In this document: piece by piece, positions 47,450 through 59,020 of the stretch
Position numbering within the stretch: the first letter of the stretch is position 1
Layout of the letters: every line of letters starts with the position of its first letter
Made by a program: the position numbers and the translations under genes
From: Odobenus rosmarus divergens
Taxonomy: Eukaryota; Chordata; Mammalia; Carnivora; Odobenidae
DNA length: 64,000 nt
Direction of reading: 5' to 3'
Assembly: GCF_000321225.1 (NCBI RefSeq)
Contig: NW_004450465.1
Span: 3,242,725-3,306,724 of the forward strand
Notes under the pieces: generated by a model
Databases searched by the model: none
Told to the model about the DNA's origin: nothing
The model's input: only the letters and a program-made list of their open reading frames with translations

Positions 47450-48420
47450 CCACACAGACATGTTCAGTTGATTTATGAAGAAGATGCAAAGACCAGTCAA
47501 TGGGAAAAGAAAAATCTCTTCAGCAAATTGTACTGGAATGGTCTTTGATTTTTACTTAATGACATACACCAAAGGACATTGACTGTTACTGCGTACCATA
47601 CACAAAGTTTAACTCCAAGTGTATCATCGACCTAAATGTGAACACTGAAGCTATGAACTTTCTAAAGGAAAGTCACTGTAGTTTTATGGTTGCAGAGATT
47701 TACCATTCAGATCACACAAGCTCAAATCATAGAGAAAAACATTGGATATATTGGATTTTATCAAAATGAAAAACTCAATCTTCTAAAGGCATACATGAGA
47801 AGACAAAAATTAACATCAACTAGGAGAAAATTTTGTAGCACATTTCTCAAAAAACTTGTATCTAGAATATCTAAACAATCTTACAACCATTACAAAAATG
47901 GACAAAAAATGTTGAACAGACACTTCACAAAAGAAGATATGCAAATGGCCAGTAATCATATGAAAAATTACTTGACATGTTAGTCATTAAAGAAATGCAA
48001 AATAAGACCTAGTATCATATCACAACTACTAGAATGACTAAAATTAAAAAGACTGATCATATGAATAGTTAGCAGGAAGACGGAGCTACTGGGACTCACA
48101 CCCATTCCATTGCTGAGTCAGGCGTGAAAATGGTGCAGGCACACAGGAAAATCGCTCTGCAGTTTCCCAGTTCAGCACACACTTGTCGCATGATCCAGCC
48201 ATTCCACTTCTAGATATTTACTTAAGTTAATAAAAGCCTATGTCCACATGGAAATCTGTACACAAATGTTCTTAACAGCTTTATTTATAATAACCCCAGA
48301 CTAAGAGAAAAACTACATGCCTATTAGGTGAATGTAGTAACATTTGTATTATATCTATATAATGGATGCAGTTTTTTTGTATACAAATTATACTTTAAAA
48401 TTGATTTGATTTAAAATTTC
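47450..48420 (+). mobile_element. Old L1 ORF2 end, sense, B-C spacer
   Basis: Decayed ORF2-like sequence in sense orientation (aaacattggatatattggat, agaagatatgcaaatggcc, catgatccagccattccact) running into an AT-rich end near 48420. Confidence 0.6.
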
Positions 48421-48536
48421 TGTGTGTGAGATGTGTTTCTCAGTGTCTTTCTCTGAGTCCTTAAAAATGTAGTATTCATGATTCATTGCTGCATTTGAAT
48501 ATAATTGGAAACACAAATACATTTTAATAATTCCTT

Positions 48537-48757
48537 TCTTTTTTTAAGATTTGTTTATTTACTCCAGAGACACAATGAGAGAGAGTGCACACATGAATGG
48601 GGAGAGCAGCAGAGGCAGAGGGAGACAGAGAATCCACAAGAGGACTTCCCTCTGAGCGGGGGAGCCTGGTGCTGGCTCCAGCCCAGGCCCCTGAGATTAT
48701 GACCTCAGCCAAAACCAAGAGTCTGAAGCTCAACCAACTGAGCCACCCAGATGCCCC
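48537..48757 (-). mobile_element. CanSINE, antisense, B-C spacer
   Basis: T-rich start, purine-rich middle and aaccaactgagccacccaga head. The target-site duplication is not clear. Confidence 0.85.
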
Positions 48758-49959
48758 AGTAATTTCAAAAATAGTAGAGCTAGTAGAGTTTTGATGAGGG
48801 AGGAGATACGTGTGTATAACAGTAGGAGTTACTGCCTGGAGAATCAGAGGACTGATGGTAAACAGAGTAAGGGTTTGAGTTCAGGCTTAATTCAAGTTTA
48901 TTTTGTCAGTGGAACCTGAAGTCTTTCCATAATTATAACCTAAAATAACACATTTGAGAAATTATAAACACAGGCAAAATGTTTAATTTGTTGATCTTTC
49001 ATGGGCATGAAAGATGACATGCAGTAAGGAACTACACATAAAATACATGTATTTGAAGGTATGTTTTAAGATGCTGAATGAAGTTTAATCTGTCATTTAT
49101 CTTTCCTTTCATAATGTAGCGATTCTTCTGCTTATCTGTTTCTACATTAGCACCAACCACGATCACGTATTGATTCTTTGTGTGCCTAGTTACGCTAAAT
49201 GCTCTATGGATGTGATTTTCCCCCATGTCAATCTTCTATTGTTTGGCTTATCACATCCTAATCACAGGCTACTGTGAGATGGTTATTTAAGTGTCAACCA
49301 ATTATCCATGTAAAAGGAGGTAAATAGAACACTTGTTTTCTCAAGCAAACTTCTACTTAGTTCAAGGAACTAGCTCTTTCTGAAAGGCAGATTTCATATT
49401 TTGAATATCCTTAATATGAGCGCATTTTGCCCAGTTCAACAATATGATTCAGCCAACGTTGACTGATTTCATGTTTGTAGAAGGCACCATGCTGGGCCTT
49501 TGGAAGATGCAGATTCTTTGCTAAAAGCAGGCTCAGTGGGCCAAGGGCAGGGCAGCTGGCCAAAGTTGAATCTTAGTCTAGAAGAGGATTCAGAGGATCC
49601 TGATAAGATCTGGCAAAGGAGGGAAGCTTTGTCCAACCCACCCCAACACATTGTGTTGTTTGTACCCTTGTGTCTTTGACCCAGCTCTGTCCTCTCAGAA
49701 ATGTCATTCAGCTTTCGTTGGAACAAAAAACTACATGTTCTTCCTACCAAACATTTGTTTTACATTTATGTTCACATTAGTGTGACTGGACTTGACTTCG
49801 ACACTCGCAACAGAGCTCACTGTCTATCCTCTTTTGAAGCATTTTTCTTACTATTTTGAAATTGTTTGTTAACATTTATGTGTCTGTATTTAGAAACTCT
49901 AAGACCCTAACATTCAGGGACTTGTTATAGCACATGGCATGGTGGCTCGGACAAATAGT

Positions 49960-50420
49960 GCTGAGAATACTAGATAATCTTTTAGAAAAAAGACAATATT
50001 TGATCCATATCTAATACCATATTTAAGAGTGAGCTCTAAACACATTATTTAATACAAAAATGACCACATACTGAGGCTAAAAGAAAAAGGTGAATTTCTC
50101 CATAACCTCAGTGTATGGGAAGACTTTCTAAGTACGACTTAAAAATCCTGATGCCACAAAGAAAAGTTACCTAATTTAATTTGACAATATTAAAATACTT
50201 TTGCATGGCTAAATCACTACAAGTAGGGTCAAAATACAAATGAAATAGTGAGAGAAATATATGTAACTTTCATTACATATACAGGACTACTATTCCCAAC
50301 ATTTAAAAAAACTATTAAAATTGAGGGATGAAGCTGTGGTAAATGCACACATTGGAACGGTAGGCAGCTACACTGAACAAAACAACTTTAAACTAATGTT
50401 GACTGGATTGTCATCCACTC
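49960..50420 (+). mobile_element. Possible old L1/HAL1 remnant, sense
   Basis: A-rich sequence with ORF2-like phrases (ctaaaagaaaaaggtgaatt, agagaaatatatgtaact) but no sharp ends. Called on resemblance only. Confidence 0.35.
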
Positions 50421-50441
50421 AGTAAGAAAGAATATAGTCTA

Positions 50442-50636
50442 GGGGCGCCTGGGTGGCTCAGTCGTTAAGTGTCTGCCTTTGGCTCAGGTCATGATCCCAG
50501 AGTCCTAGGATTGAGCCCCGCATCAGACTCCCTGCTCAGCGGGAAACCTGCTTCTCCCTCTCCCACTCCCCCTGCTTGTGTTCCCTCTCTCGCTGTCTCT
50601 CTCTCTGTCAAAAAAATAAATTAAATCTTTTAAAAA
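50442..50636 (+). mobile_element. CanSINE, sense, B-C spacer
   Basis: Head ggggcgcctgggtggctcag and CT-rich tail. Flanks aagaaagaatatagtcta (50424-50441) and aagaaagaatgtagtcta (50637-50654) are an 18-bp target-site duplication with one mismatch. Confidence 0.95.
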
Positions 50637-50979
50637 AAGAAAGAATGTAGTCTAAAGATAAATATAATAAACTAACTTTTATGTTTAAGACAAGAGAAAG
50701 GGGGGAGAGAGTAGAAATATAAATCTATCTGCATTCCTTTGCAAAAGAAAAGGAGAGGAAGGAAAAACAGAATAATGTGATAGATTATCTATAAGGCTGT
50801 TTTTGAATAGCATGAAGGTCAGGGAAACAAATGAAGGTCTATGGATTTCTGTATTTACATAGTTTGGTTTTCCAAAGCATGTTAGTATTTTACATAAAAA
50901 ATTATATTTAAAACAAAAATAATGGAGAAGAAAACTCCAAAATGGAATACAAACAGAAAGAAGAGAACTCAAAATGTTT

Positions 50980-51179
50980 CTTTCTTTCTTTATAAAGATT
51001 TATTTATTTGAGAGAGAGAATAAGCGGTGGGGAGGGGCAGAGGGAGAGAGAGAGAGAGAGAGAGAGAAGCAGACTCCCTGCTGAGCAGGAAGCCTGATGC
51101 CTTACTTGATCCCAGGACGCTGAGATAATGAACTGAGCTGAAGGCAGATGCTTAACCAACTGAGTCACCCAGGCGCCCC
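50980..51179 (-). mobile_element. CanSINE, antisense, B-C spacer
   Basis: Flanked by caaaatgttt at 50970-50979 and 51180-51189. Intact aactgagtcacccaggcgcc head. Confidence 0.92.
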
Positions 51180-52054
51180 CAAAATGTTTTCAAATGTTGT
51201 AACATAATTGCAGTGTACTAAAAAACATCAGTGAACACAATTGCATTTTGAACATATTGCTTTGAATATCTGTCTTGTCAGTCTAAAGAAAAAAAGAACT
51301 GCAAAAAGTCTATTTTTTGAGAAGACTATTTTTTGAGTAGTTTGTTGGGTAGGGCTGATATTCGCAGTTGGTGGATGAGTATATGGTAACCTTTTTTCAG
51401 TGCGTAGCACGATTGAGCAAATGAGTAAATATACCAAAGATGTTGAAAGGAGATTTCTTAATCTTAGAAGGGGAATTTACTAATGTGGAAATGGGGAGGC
51501 TTAAAATCACCTCTGTGGTAGTGTACTGGAATGGAAGGTATCAGTATGAATTCACAGTTTTTCACAAATCCAAATATGGCAATATACATCTGTAATATTT
51601 ATATCCATATACATATCTAATAACTCTGTCCACTGAGAAGCATTTATAAACAGTGGAGCTAAATTAGCAATGAGCACTTCTGTCAACCACAGCCAGGTTT
51701 CTAAATACCATTTCTTACTAAAAGGTCTCTGAGAAATGGAAGATTTTAAGACAGATTTTAAGACAAGAAAAGTACAAGAGGAGTCCGGAAATTGTGTGCA
51801 AGAAATAAAGAAAACGTTCCAAAATGGTTGAGGTTAAGCAGGAGTAACCTGATACATGATGAGAGTAAGAGATGATAGACCACTGAATAAATATAAATCT
51901 ATGAATAAATAATGATAACAAATTGATACAGACAGATGATAGGTATATAGATTGATTGATGGATGGATGGATTGATAACTAGATAGATGGGGCAAAGGAA
52001 AGGTTTTTGTAACAATACAATGCAACATGAAAAAAAGAAAGAAAAATGCAGTTA

Positions 52055-52810
52055 AAATCACTAATTGGCCACCATGACAGTAATAACTGCTTCAGGTAAG
52101 ACGTATAAAAGATGATAAAATGAGTGAGTGAAATTTGATAGGAACAGAATATTTACACAGCTTCAAAATGTCTCCCCATGTCTTACTTCCTAATTATAGG
52201 GTAAAAAATAGCAACTTTACAGTGGAGAATCTTGGTGAACACCACCTTAAACAGGGGATAGAGTTATCATTTCTAATGACAGGACCATCTGACATCATGT
52301 GCTTCCTATTGTGATTCACTAGATGAAATCAACACCACCTTTGTGGTATTCCCACCCTACTCCCTAGTAACCTGAAGTATAATGAGAAACATCAGGCAAA
52401 CACAACTTGGGATCCACCATTCAAAATAAAGCTCACTAAACAGTCATATCAATGACATGAAAGACAAGGGCTGAGAACCAATCCTCACTAAAGGAGATGA
52501 ATAGACCTGATAACTCCATGCAATGTGTGATCCTGGATTGGCTCCTGCACCAGCAAATTCATATCACAACAGAGGATATTAATCAGACAATGGGAGGGAT
52601 TGGAATAAGGTTTGTAGACAAAGTAATGTGACTGCATCAATATTAAATGGTGCCTTCCTAATGAAGATTAATTTTTTCACTGGGAAGATAGAATACCTGA
52701 ACAGATGATAGTTGTGAATGCACACGAATGCAATCATATAGTGTAAGGGAAAACTGGAATAATGTTGGGAGAGTTTTACAACCTTTCTAATGAATAAGTT
52801 CAAACATTTA
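52055..52810 (+). mobile_element. Ancient L1-type 3' end upstream of copy C
   Basis: Counterpart of 20460-21240 before copy B, closely similar over its length, with small deletions (for example near 52440). Confidence 0.55.
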
Positions 52811-52814
52811 TAAG

Positions 52815-53572
52815 ACTAGAACTTCTTGGTTCCTACTTCGCAGACCTATTTTGTGATGCCCATTCAGAATTACAGAGTGGCCTTTCGAGGGTTCAGTGCT
52901 TCAGGTCAAGACCTGGCTCTCTAGGGGGGCTTAACACTTAGGAGACACTAGCACTTGTTACCAATAGTTACTTTCCAAAGAAACTCTCTGAGCAATAAAT
53001 GCAGGTAATTTTCTTTTGAGAATCAGCTTTTGGGATTTTGAGATTGGAACACTAGCAAAGATTTTAAGCAGGTACCTGGGGAAATGGGGCATGGGGATGT
53101 CACAATGAGGTCAGTAGAGCAGTTAGGAGGTGGAAAATTCATAACAATTTCCCTAACATGGAGATCGAACTGAGTCACCTGGGGGTGGAACTCTCTTGGA
53201 AGTGACTTCCTAAGGTCCCTACCATTCCTGGTTCAGAGAATCTTCTCTATGGAGAGTGCGGTGATATCAGGGACAGAGAGGGGTTAAGGAAAGCTCACTA
53301 ACCCCTCCTTCCCATTGCTCCAGGTTAGGGAGAGAGAGGACAGATTAACCAGTAGAGCAAGCACCTGGGAGGAGGAGCAGAAGGGCCCAAAGTCACAAAC
53401 AGAAGAGAAGACAGGCGGGATCCACCCCTCTCCTCTTCACAGCTGCCTGCCAGCACATTTCCTTGGCTGCCAGTGAAGCACGTGTCCCCAGAGCCCACAG
53501 GTCACTGTGCAGGGCTCAGGACACAGGGCTCTGGGCACAGGCCCGGGCGACACAGCTGGTACAGGAGCTAGC
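52815..53572 (+). promoter_or_regulatory. Putative promoter and 5' UTR of copy C
   Basis: Homologous to the promoter region of copy B over its whole length, with the same block order. It differs mainly near the ATG, where CpG dinucleotides of copy B are largely replaced by TG or CA and a short extra segment is present. No TATA box recognised. Confidence 0.48.
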
Positions 53573-53666
53573 ATGTCAGGGAAGAGAATGTTGTTGCTAG
53601 CAGGCTTCCTTCTGCCGGGGTTCCTGCTCTCAGAGACCACCAAAATTCTGACTGTATCCTCACTGG
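53573..53666 (+). CDS. UGT3A1/2-like: UGT3A copy C, exon 1 (signal peptide)
   Basis: 94 coding nt, donor ctgg|gtgagt. The start codon context is gctagcATGt (A/G at -3 kept). Compared with exon 1 of copy B, several CpG sites around the ATG are gone. Confidence 0.92.
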
Positions 53667-56044
53667 GTGAGTGTTTGGTAGGAAAATCAGAGACAGCTGC
53701 CTCCCAGGCACCTGCTCCAGGACTCAGGCACACACCCATGGGTCAGATGGTCATTCTATGAGGTTTTCCGTACAGGGCTTGGGTCCCAGGTTAGAGGAGG
53801 GAGAAGACAGAGTGGGCCTGGAGTGGCGGAGTGGGGTCCCTCCTGCTGGTGGTGGAGAAGTTAGTTGTGGAGAAATCAGTGGTGTCCTTTCCTCTCATTT
53901 TATCTGCTCTGGAAGTGCTTCCCATTGTACATAGCTAGGGCCAGAATTTAGATCCAGTGCTGACCTGGAGACCTTAAGCCATCTACTCCAATGAAGGAGG
54001 ATACGTTCAGAGGAACACCCTAAAAATCTGGGGTGCAGAATAGATGCCAGTAGAAAGTGGAAGTTGAGGTCAGTTTTGGGCTCTTGGAGGCCAAGGACGG
54101 GGGCTCAGAGCTGGAGGAGGCAGCACAGACTGAAAATGTGTCATTAATAGGTACCTGGAAGACTGATGGGGCAGAGCCGGGGGCCCCGGGTCGACAATCA
54201 GGTTCTTGAGAGCCCCCTCTCTCTTTTGCCCTTGCTGCTGGAAGGTTTTGAAGGACCCTGAAACAGTTGGTTTTGTCAACTGAGTTTTGTCCCCCTACTT
54301 TTCCCCAAAGGGAACAGAAGGGAAACAGGAACATTTATTAGGATAATGAGTCATCACAGGATGGAGTTTCCCCGTGGAATTTTTGGATCCATTGTGAAAG
54401 GATGGGGGCTCTCGGGATCACTTTTCGATCCCTCTGAATCTGGGGATCCTAGAGCTGGAAGAAACCACAAATTTCATCTAATTGGGCAGTAAGTGTAGGC
54501 ACCCCCCTCTTATTTCCTGACAGGGAACCTGAGGGTCAGGGAAATGAGGAGCCTTTTGCAAGAGCACATCAGATCTCCGTGACGGACACACTCAGACTTT
54601 ACTCACTGTCTCTTACCTCAAACCCGTCCTCTTCTCCAAACTCTACTCTTTACAGTAGGGAATTCCTAAAAATCAGTATTTAAAAAACCGTTTTCTATTT
54701 TAAGTCTAGTTTTTGATGATAGAGGTAGCAGGAAAAAAGAGCTTCCTCACGACTTGAAAATACGTGTCCTCTGGATTCTGGGAGGGAGCAGGTGTGGTTT
54801 AGAAGCACTGGAAGCCCCGTCTCTGGCCCAGAATGCATTGGGCTCACCAAGACCCTCAGGAGTGGCTGCCTCTGTGGGATGGCTTCTCCCTTGTATCCAT
54901 TTCTTCCACGGATTTAATGTGAGCCAGAGAAGGCGGTATGAGGGAGTAGGGGTTTGTGTTTTATATAACTGGTGTTACCTCAGGCAAGACAAGTATAGAT
55001 ATAAAAAACTAATTTCCACAGATACACACTATTACTGTAGTCTGACATCCCTCTATGCCAACCCAATCATCATGAGATCTTCATCTTCCAAATAATCCCC
55101 ACTTCCTATGTGGGCAAATTCTATTGCTTTCCTCCTACTTTGACTTTCTCCGCTGCTGACCCCAGAGATTCAACAAAAATCCCCATTATGGCTTATGGTC
55201 TTAACACAGTCATTGCAGTGATAGAACCTGTACCTCCCCAGAAGATCAAGCTTCTCTTTCATTAGAATCTCAGGAACCTTAGGATGGGTGTTATCCCAGT
55301 CTATCATGTGCAGGATCCTGGAGTTCCTCCCAAGAGCCCACAGTTATCCTGAATGCCTTAATTTGATGTTCAGCAATTTTCAAGCTCCAACTGGAAACAT
55401 CCTGCCAAATATTTTTGAATCTCAAAGATTTTGATTCTAAGTGGTGGGTCTACCTCCTTCTGCTCCAGTGGCTATTTCTTGGACTGATATTCAAGTTCCC
55501 AGGTCCAGTCTGACTCTAACATAAATTTCCAAAGGGAAGGATTCCATAAAGAGCTCTGACCAATAGGAACCCTTCCCACTCCCATACACAGTACTGTGCC
55601 TAATTTCTACTCTGTCCCCATAAGGGCTGGCTAAAATCAGTATGTACCTAGGATCAGGAACTCCTAAGGCCTAAGAAGAAAAACTTGTCACACTGACATG
55701 GAGACCATGAGTCACAAAAGGAAATCTTGATGGGGGACTTCCACAGGTTAAGATTTGGGCAGACACTGTGTAGGTGTCTTGGCTGCTGCTTACCTAAAGT
55801 GAGACAGAGGAACTGAAGACACGCATCTTCCTCTGTTCACCGTCTACTCTCTGTCCTCTTATCTTGTATTTCTCTATCCACCACATCAATTTCAGACCCT
55901 CTGCTCTCATCTTTACAAAATGAAATTTCGTATTTTTCCTAGGTGGAAGCCATTATCTACTGCTGGACCGGGTATCTCAGATTCTTCAAGATCATGGTCA
56001 TAATGTCAGTATGCTTCTTTATGGAGAAGAATTTTTAATCCCAG
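53573..56044 (+). CDS. UGT3A1/2-like: UGT3A copy C, UDP-glycosyltransferase (3'-partial, exons 1-2)
   Basis: join(53573-53666, 55943-56044). Only the signal peptide exon and exon 2 fall in the window; I found no exon 3 before 64000. That fits the family, since intron 2 is already 7.4 kb in A and 6.6 kb in B. The visible product starts [20 protein letters not shown] and continues with [12 protein letters not shown], then GGSHYLLLDRVSQILQ with the catalytic-type His, and DHGHNVSMLLYGEEFLIP. The LLYG stretch groups C with B rather than A. Splice sites are gtgagt, cctag and gtgtgt, all usable. Whether the full gene is intact cannot be judged from here. Confidence 0.9.
53667..55942 (+). other. Intron 1 of copy C
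   Basis: 2.28 kb, alignable to intron 1 of A and B, free of recent mobile elements. Confidence 0.7.
55943..56044 (+). CDS. UGT3A1/2-like: UGT3A copy C, exon 2
   Basis: 102 nt, acceptor tttttcctag, donor ccag|gtgtgt, phase 1 to 1, same length as exon 2 in both other copies. NVS replaces the NVT sequon. Confidence 0.93.
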
Positions 56045-56611
56045 GTGTGTTTTTTTGTTTTTTTTTTGTTTGTTTGTTTGGTTTTTTTTTTGGTAATCAT
56101 TGAATTCCTCTATCCCAGAGAGACAATGTCTTTTGTATAGCTCTGCTTAGCATAAAATCTGTTTGAATCTAGCTATATTGAATGAAGGGGAAAAATGTGT
56201 GTGTGTATGTTTATGTTACCTGCTGGATATCATATTAGGATCTGTAGACCTGGCCTTCACATGCCATAACTCCATGTTTTACCCCCTCAGCTAGGTGTCA
56301 CTTCATTTAGGCAAAACTCTACATATCATTATTGATCATTTTGATAACTACTACTCTGTGGTGTGCCTTTAATTGTGTTGAACAGAAGTGTTCAGCCATA
56401 TTTATAGTTTCTGTTATGTAAGGAGATCTTCTCATTCTGTCTCATAGGTTACTTTCTACTCCTGTTATGAGACCTGAACTTTAAGAAAGCTTTTTTAAAG
56501 GATCTCTTTTAGTCATGTCCTAGGATCAGAATCTATCAGTGAGATGACCCTATATTCTTGAGGCGTCAGTGGCAGCCCATGACTTGTGCATAGTGATGTC
56601 AGAAGTTCTCG

Positions 56612-56905
56612 AGTGGGTAAATACCCAGCAGTGCAATTGCTGAGTCATAGGGTGGCTCTATTTTTAACTTCTTGAGGAAGCTCCATACTGTTTTCCAGAG
56701 TGGCTGCACCAGCTTGCATTCCCACCAGCAATGTAAGAGGGTTTCCCTTTCTCCACATCCTAGCCAACATTTGTTGTCCCCTGTCTTGTTAATTTTAGCC
56801 ATTCTAACTGGTGTAAGGTGTTATACACAACTACTGAATCATTGAATATTATATCAAAAACTAATGATGTATTATATGTTGGCTAATTGAATTTAAATTT
56901 TAAAA
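56612..56905. mobile_element. Short L1 with 5' inversion, intron 2 of copy C
   Basis: The left part (56612-56820) is L1 ORF2 in reverse (minus strand reads [20 protein letters not shown]). The right part (56822-56905) is an L1 3' end in sense with an A-rich tail (actaatgatgtattatatgt). Opposite halves joined in one short insertion are typical of twin priming. Copy A lacks it. Confidence 0.72.
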
Positions 56906-59020
56906 AATCCAAAAAGTTTGTAGCTAAGATGAAGCTCATCAATCTTGTCAAGTCTTCTCTGTTGACAGATAAGGACATAGAGAACTCAAAAGTTTTGTTC
57001 AAGTCCACACAGCAGGCTAATAATAGAGTGGGTGGATCTGGAACTTTAAGCTCTGGGTTTCTCATTCAGAATTGGTGAAACTTTAATTTAAAAAAAAATC
57101 CAAAATTAATCACTTCTGATGAAAAACAAGTCTGAGCAATTATGAAATTCTGAAGACGAACTTCAGGTTCTGTTGCTGTTTAATCAGCCTCTAGATCAGG
57201 TTCACACTAGATATCCTTTCTGTACACATTCCTTTGTATCTGCCTTGTCAGTCTGATTATGTATTTGCTTTGACTGCCAACCATGGTAATTGTAGTCCAT
57301 CATCATTTCATTTTGCTGGTTCCCAGGGACTGAGGAACTGCTGAAAGCTTTAGACCCTCTACCACTTTAACACACATGCCCACACTCAAACTACACACCA
57401 TCCAGGGTATCCATGGATTCCCTTAGTTTTATTCTTGGTTCCAAGTTTTAATAGTCCAGAATTTCTTGCAATATTTACCGTTCACTGGGAATTTCTGAGG
57501 TTTTGAAATGGATTATTTATTTTTCTCTTCAGCAGTAGACTTTGGTAAAGGTCTGCAAATAAGGGAACATGTGATTGGATTATTTTTGTTGACCTGGTTC
57601 AACACTTAGTATCAAAACTTTTTAAACCTGTATTAACCACCCCTTGGATAATTTCCTTAAAGGGTTTTTATTTACAACTTTAATGAATAAATGACTTCAG
57701 AAATACTGAAGTAACCTCAGTTTCTAATACTGATTTGTAAGATTATTTCAATCAGTAATTGAAATCACAGGTATAAGATGCCACCTTACAGCAGACTTAA
57801 ATGTCTGCAGTTCTGACTCTCCCTTTTCCTAAGAGAGCTTGCTCTACCTCTCCGTCTACCAGGTAGACATTCCCCAAGTGACAGGTCTTCTTTGTTTTGG
57901 GGATCTGTGCAGTTACATCATTGATTCAGAGGCTTGCTTACAAACACTGAAGCAAAGTTTTGCCTAGAGGTACATTATTGGGACTAGATAGTTCTACCCC
58001 TTTCAGCCAGTTAGTTCTGCTTTTGTTGGGTGTGGAGGTAGGAGAGCAAATCAGCAGCTAAGGTAAGGAAGCCCTTGTGTTGGAACTCAGGCTTTGATTG
58101 GACTCATGGGCTCCTCAGATAATCTATCAAGTAGTGCTCACCTTCGCCCTGGGAGTTAAAAAACCCCGTATCTTAGTCTGCTGTTATCAGGGTGAGGTCA
58201 ACTTCTTTCTTTCTTTCCTTTTTTAAAAAAGAAATTTATTTATTTATTTGAGAGAGAGAGAGTGAGAGAGAGCGAGTGAAGGGGAGGTGCAGAGGGGGCG
58301 GGAGAGAATCCCAAGCTGACTCTGCTGAGCATGGAGCTGATGCCTGGCTTCATCTCAGGAACCTGAGATCATGACCTGAGCCGAAACCAACAGTTTGACG
58401 CTTAACCAACTGAGCCACCCAGGCAACCCCAGGTCAAATCTTATTACTGGGGTTTATAGAGTTTAATAAATTACAACCACCGTTCCCTCTGAATTTTAGA
58501 ACCTATTGAGAGAATGTTACAGGACTTAGATCAAAATGCATCTTTATCTAGCTGATCAGGGAGCTTTCCTTTAGATCTTCATTAACTGTCAAGGCTGAGT
58601 AGCGGCTTGAAAAGAGGCTCTGTATAACCTTTGGGTTTTGTTCTGTTTATTCTTTATGGTGCCTTGGGTAGTTTCCTCCCATGTTTGCATTGACTGTTCT
58701 CAGGAAGACCCCAACCCCAGAGCTTTCTCTCCCTATAGCTCTCTTGTGGTATTCTGGTATTCTGCCTTGTGAGTTCCAGCTGTCATGTTCTCTCCCAAAT
58801 CTGAAGTGCTCCCTCAGGGAGACGGCCAGGCCACATCTGGGTGCCTCCTCCATGAGCTGTATCTTGGAAGTTTTCTCCAGCCACCCATGAATGTTGTGTG
58901 CTACCTGGGGTACAATATCTAAAAACCATTTTAACATGTATTTGGTCTGGTTTTATTTAGTTGTTTAAAGTAGGAATTTCAGTATGGTCCTGTGGCCTTC
59001 TTGTGCAACAGACTGAAGTT
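56905..59020 (+). other. Intron 2 of copy C, unique part
   Basis: 56905-57760 aligns with intron 2 of copy A, without the two L1s of A. Further right it is single-copy-like with one SINE at 58204; no gene recognised. Confidence 0.55.
58204..58430 (-). mobile_element. CanSINE, antisense, intron 2 of copy C
   Basis: T-rich start, GA-rich middle, aaccaactgagccacccagg head. Only a short repeated flank (aggtcaa at 58195 and 58431). Confidence 0.88.

Larger units (their letters stand above)
46250..52050 (+). other. Extra 5.8-kb spacer between B and C
   Basis: Sequence with no counterpart between A and B: the A-B spacer passes from the gene-A 3' flank to the promoter-side repeat at about 20465, while here the two halves are separated (46249 and 52050). 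It holds an old L1 (47450-48420), three SINEs, a GT run and TGAT/GGAT repeats near 51940-51990. No gene recognised. Confidence 0.6.
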
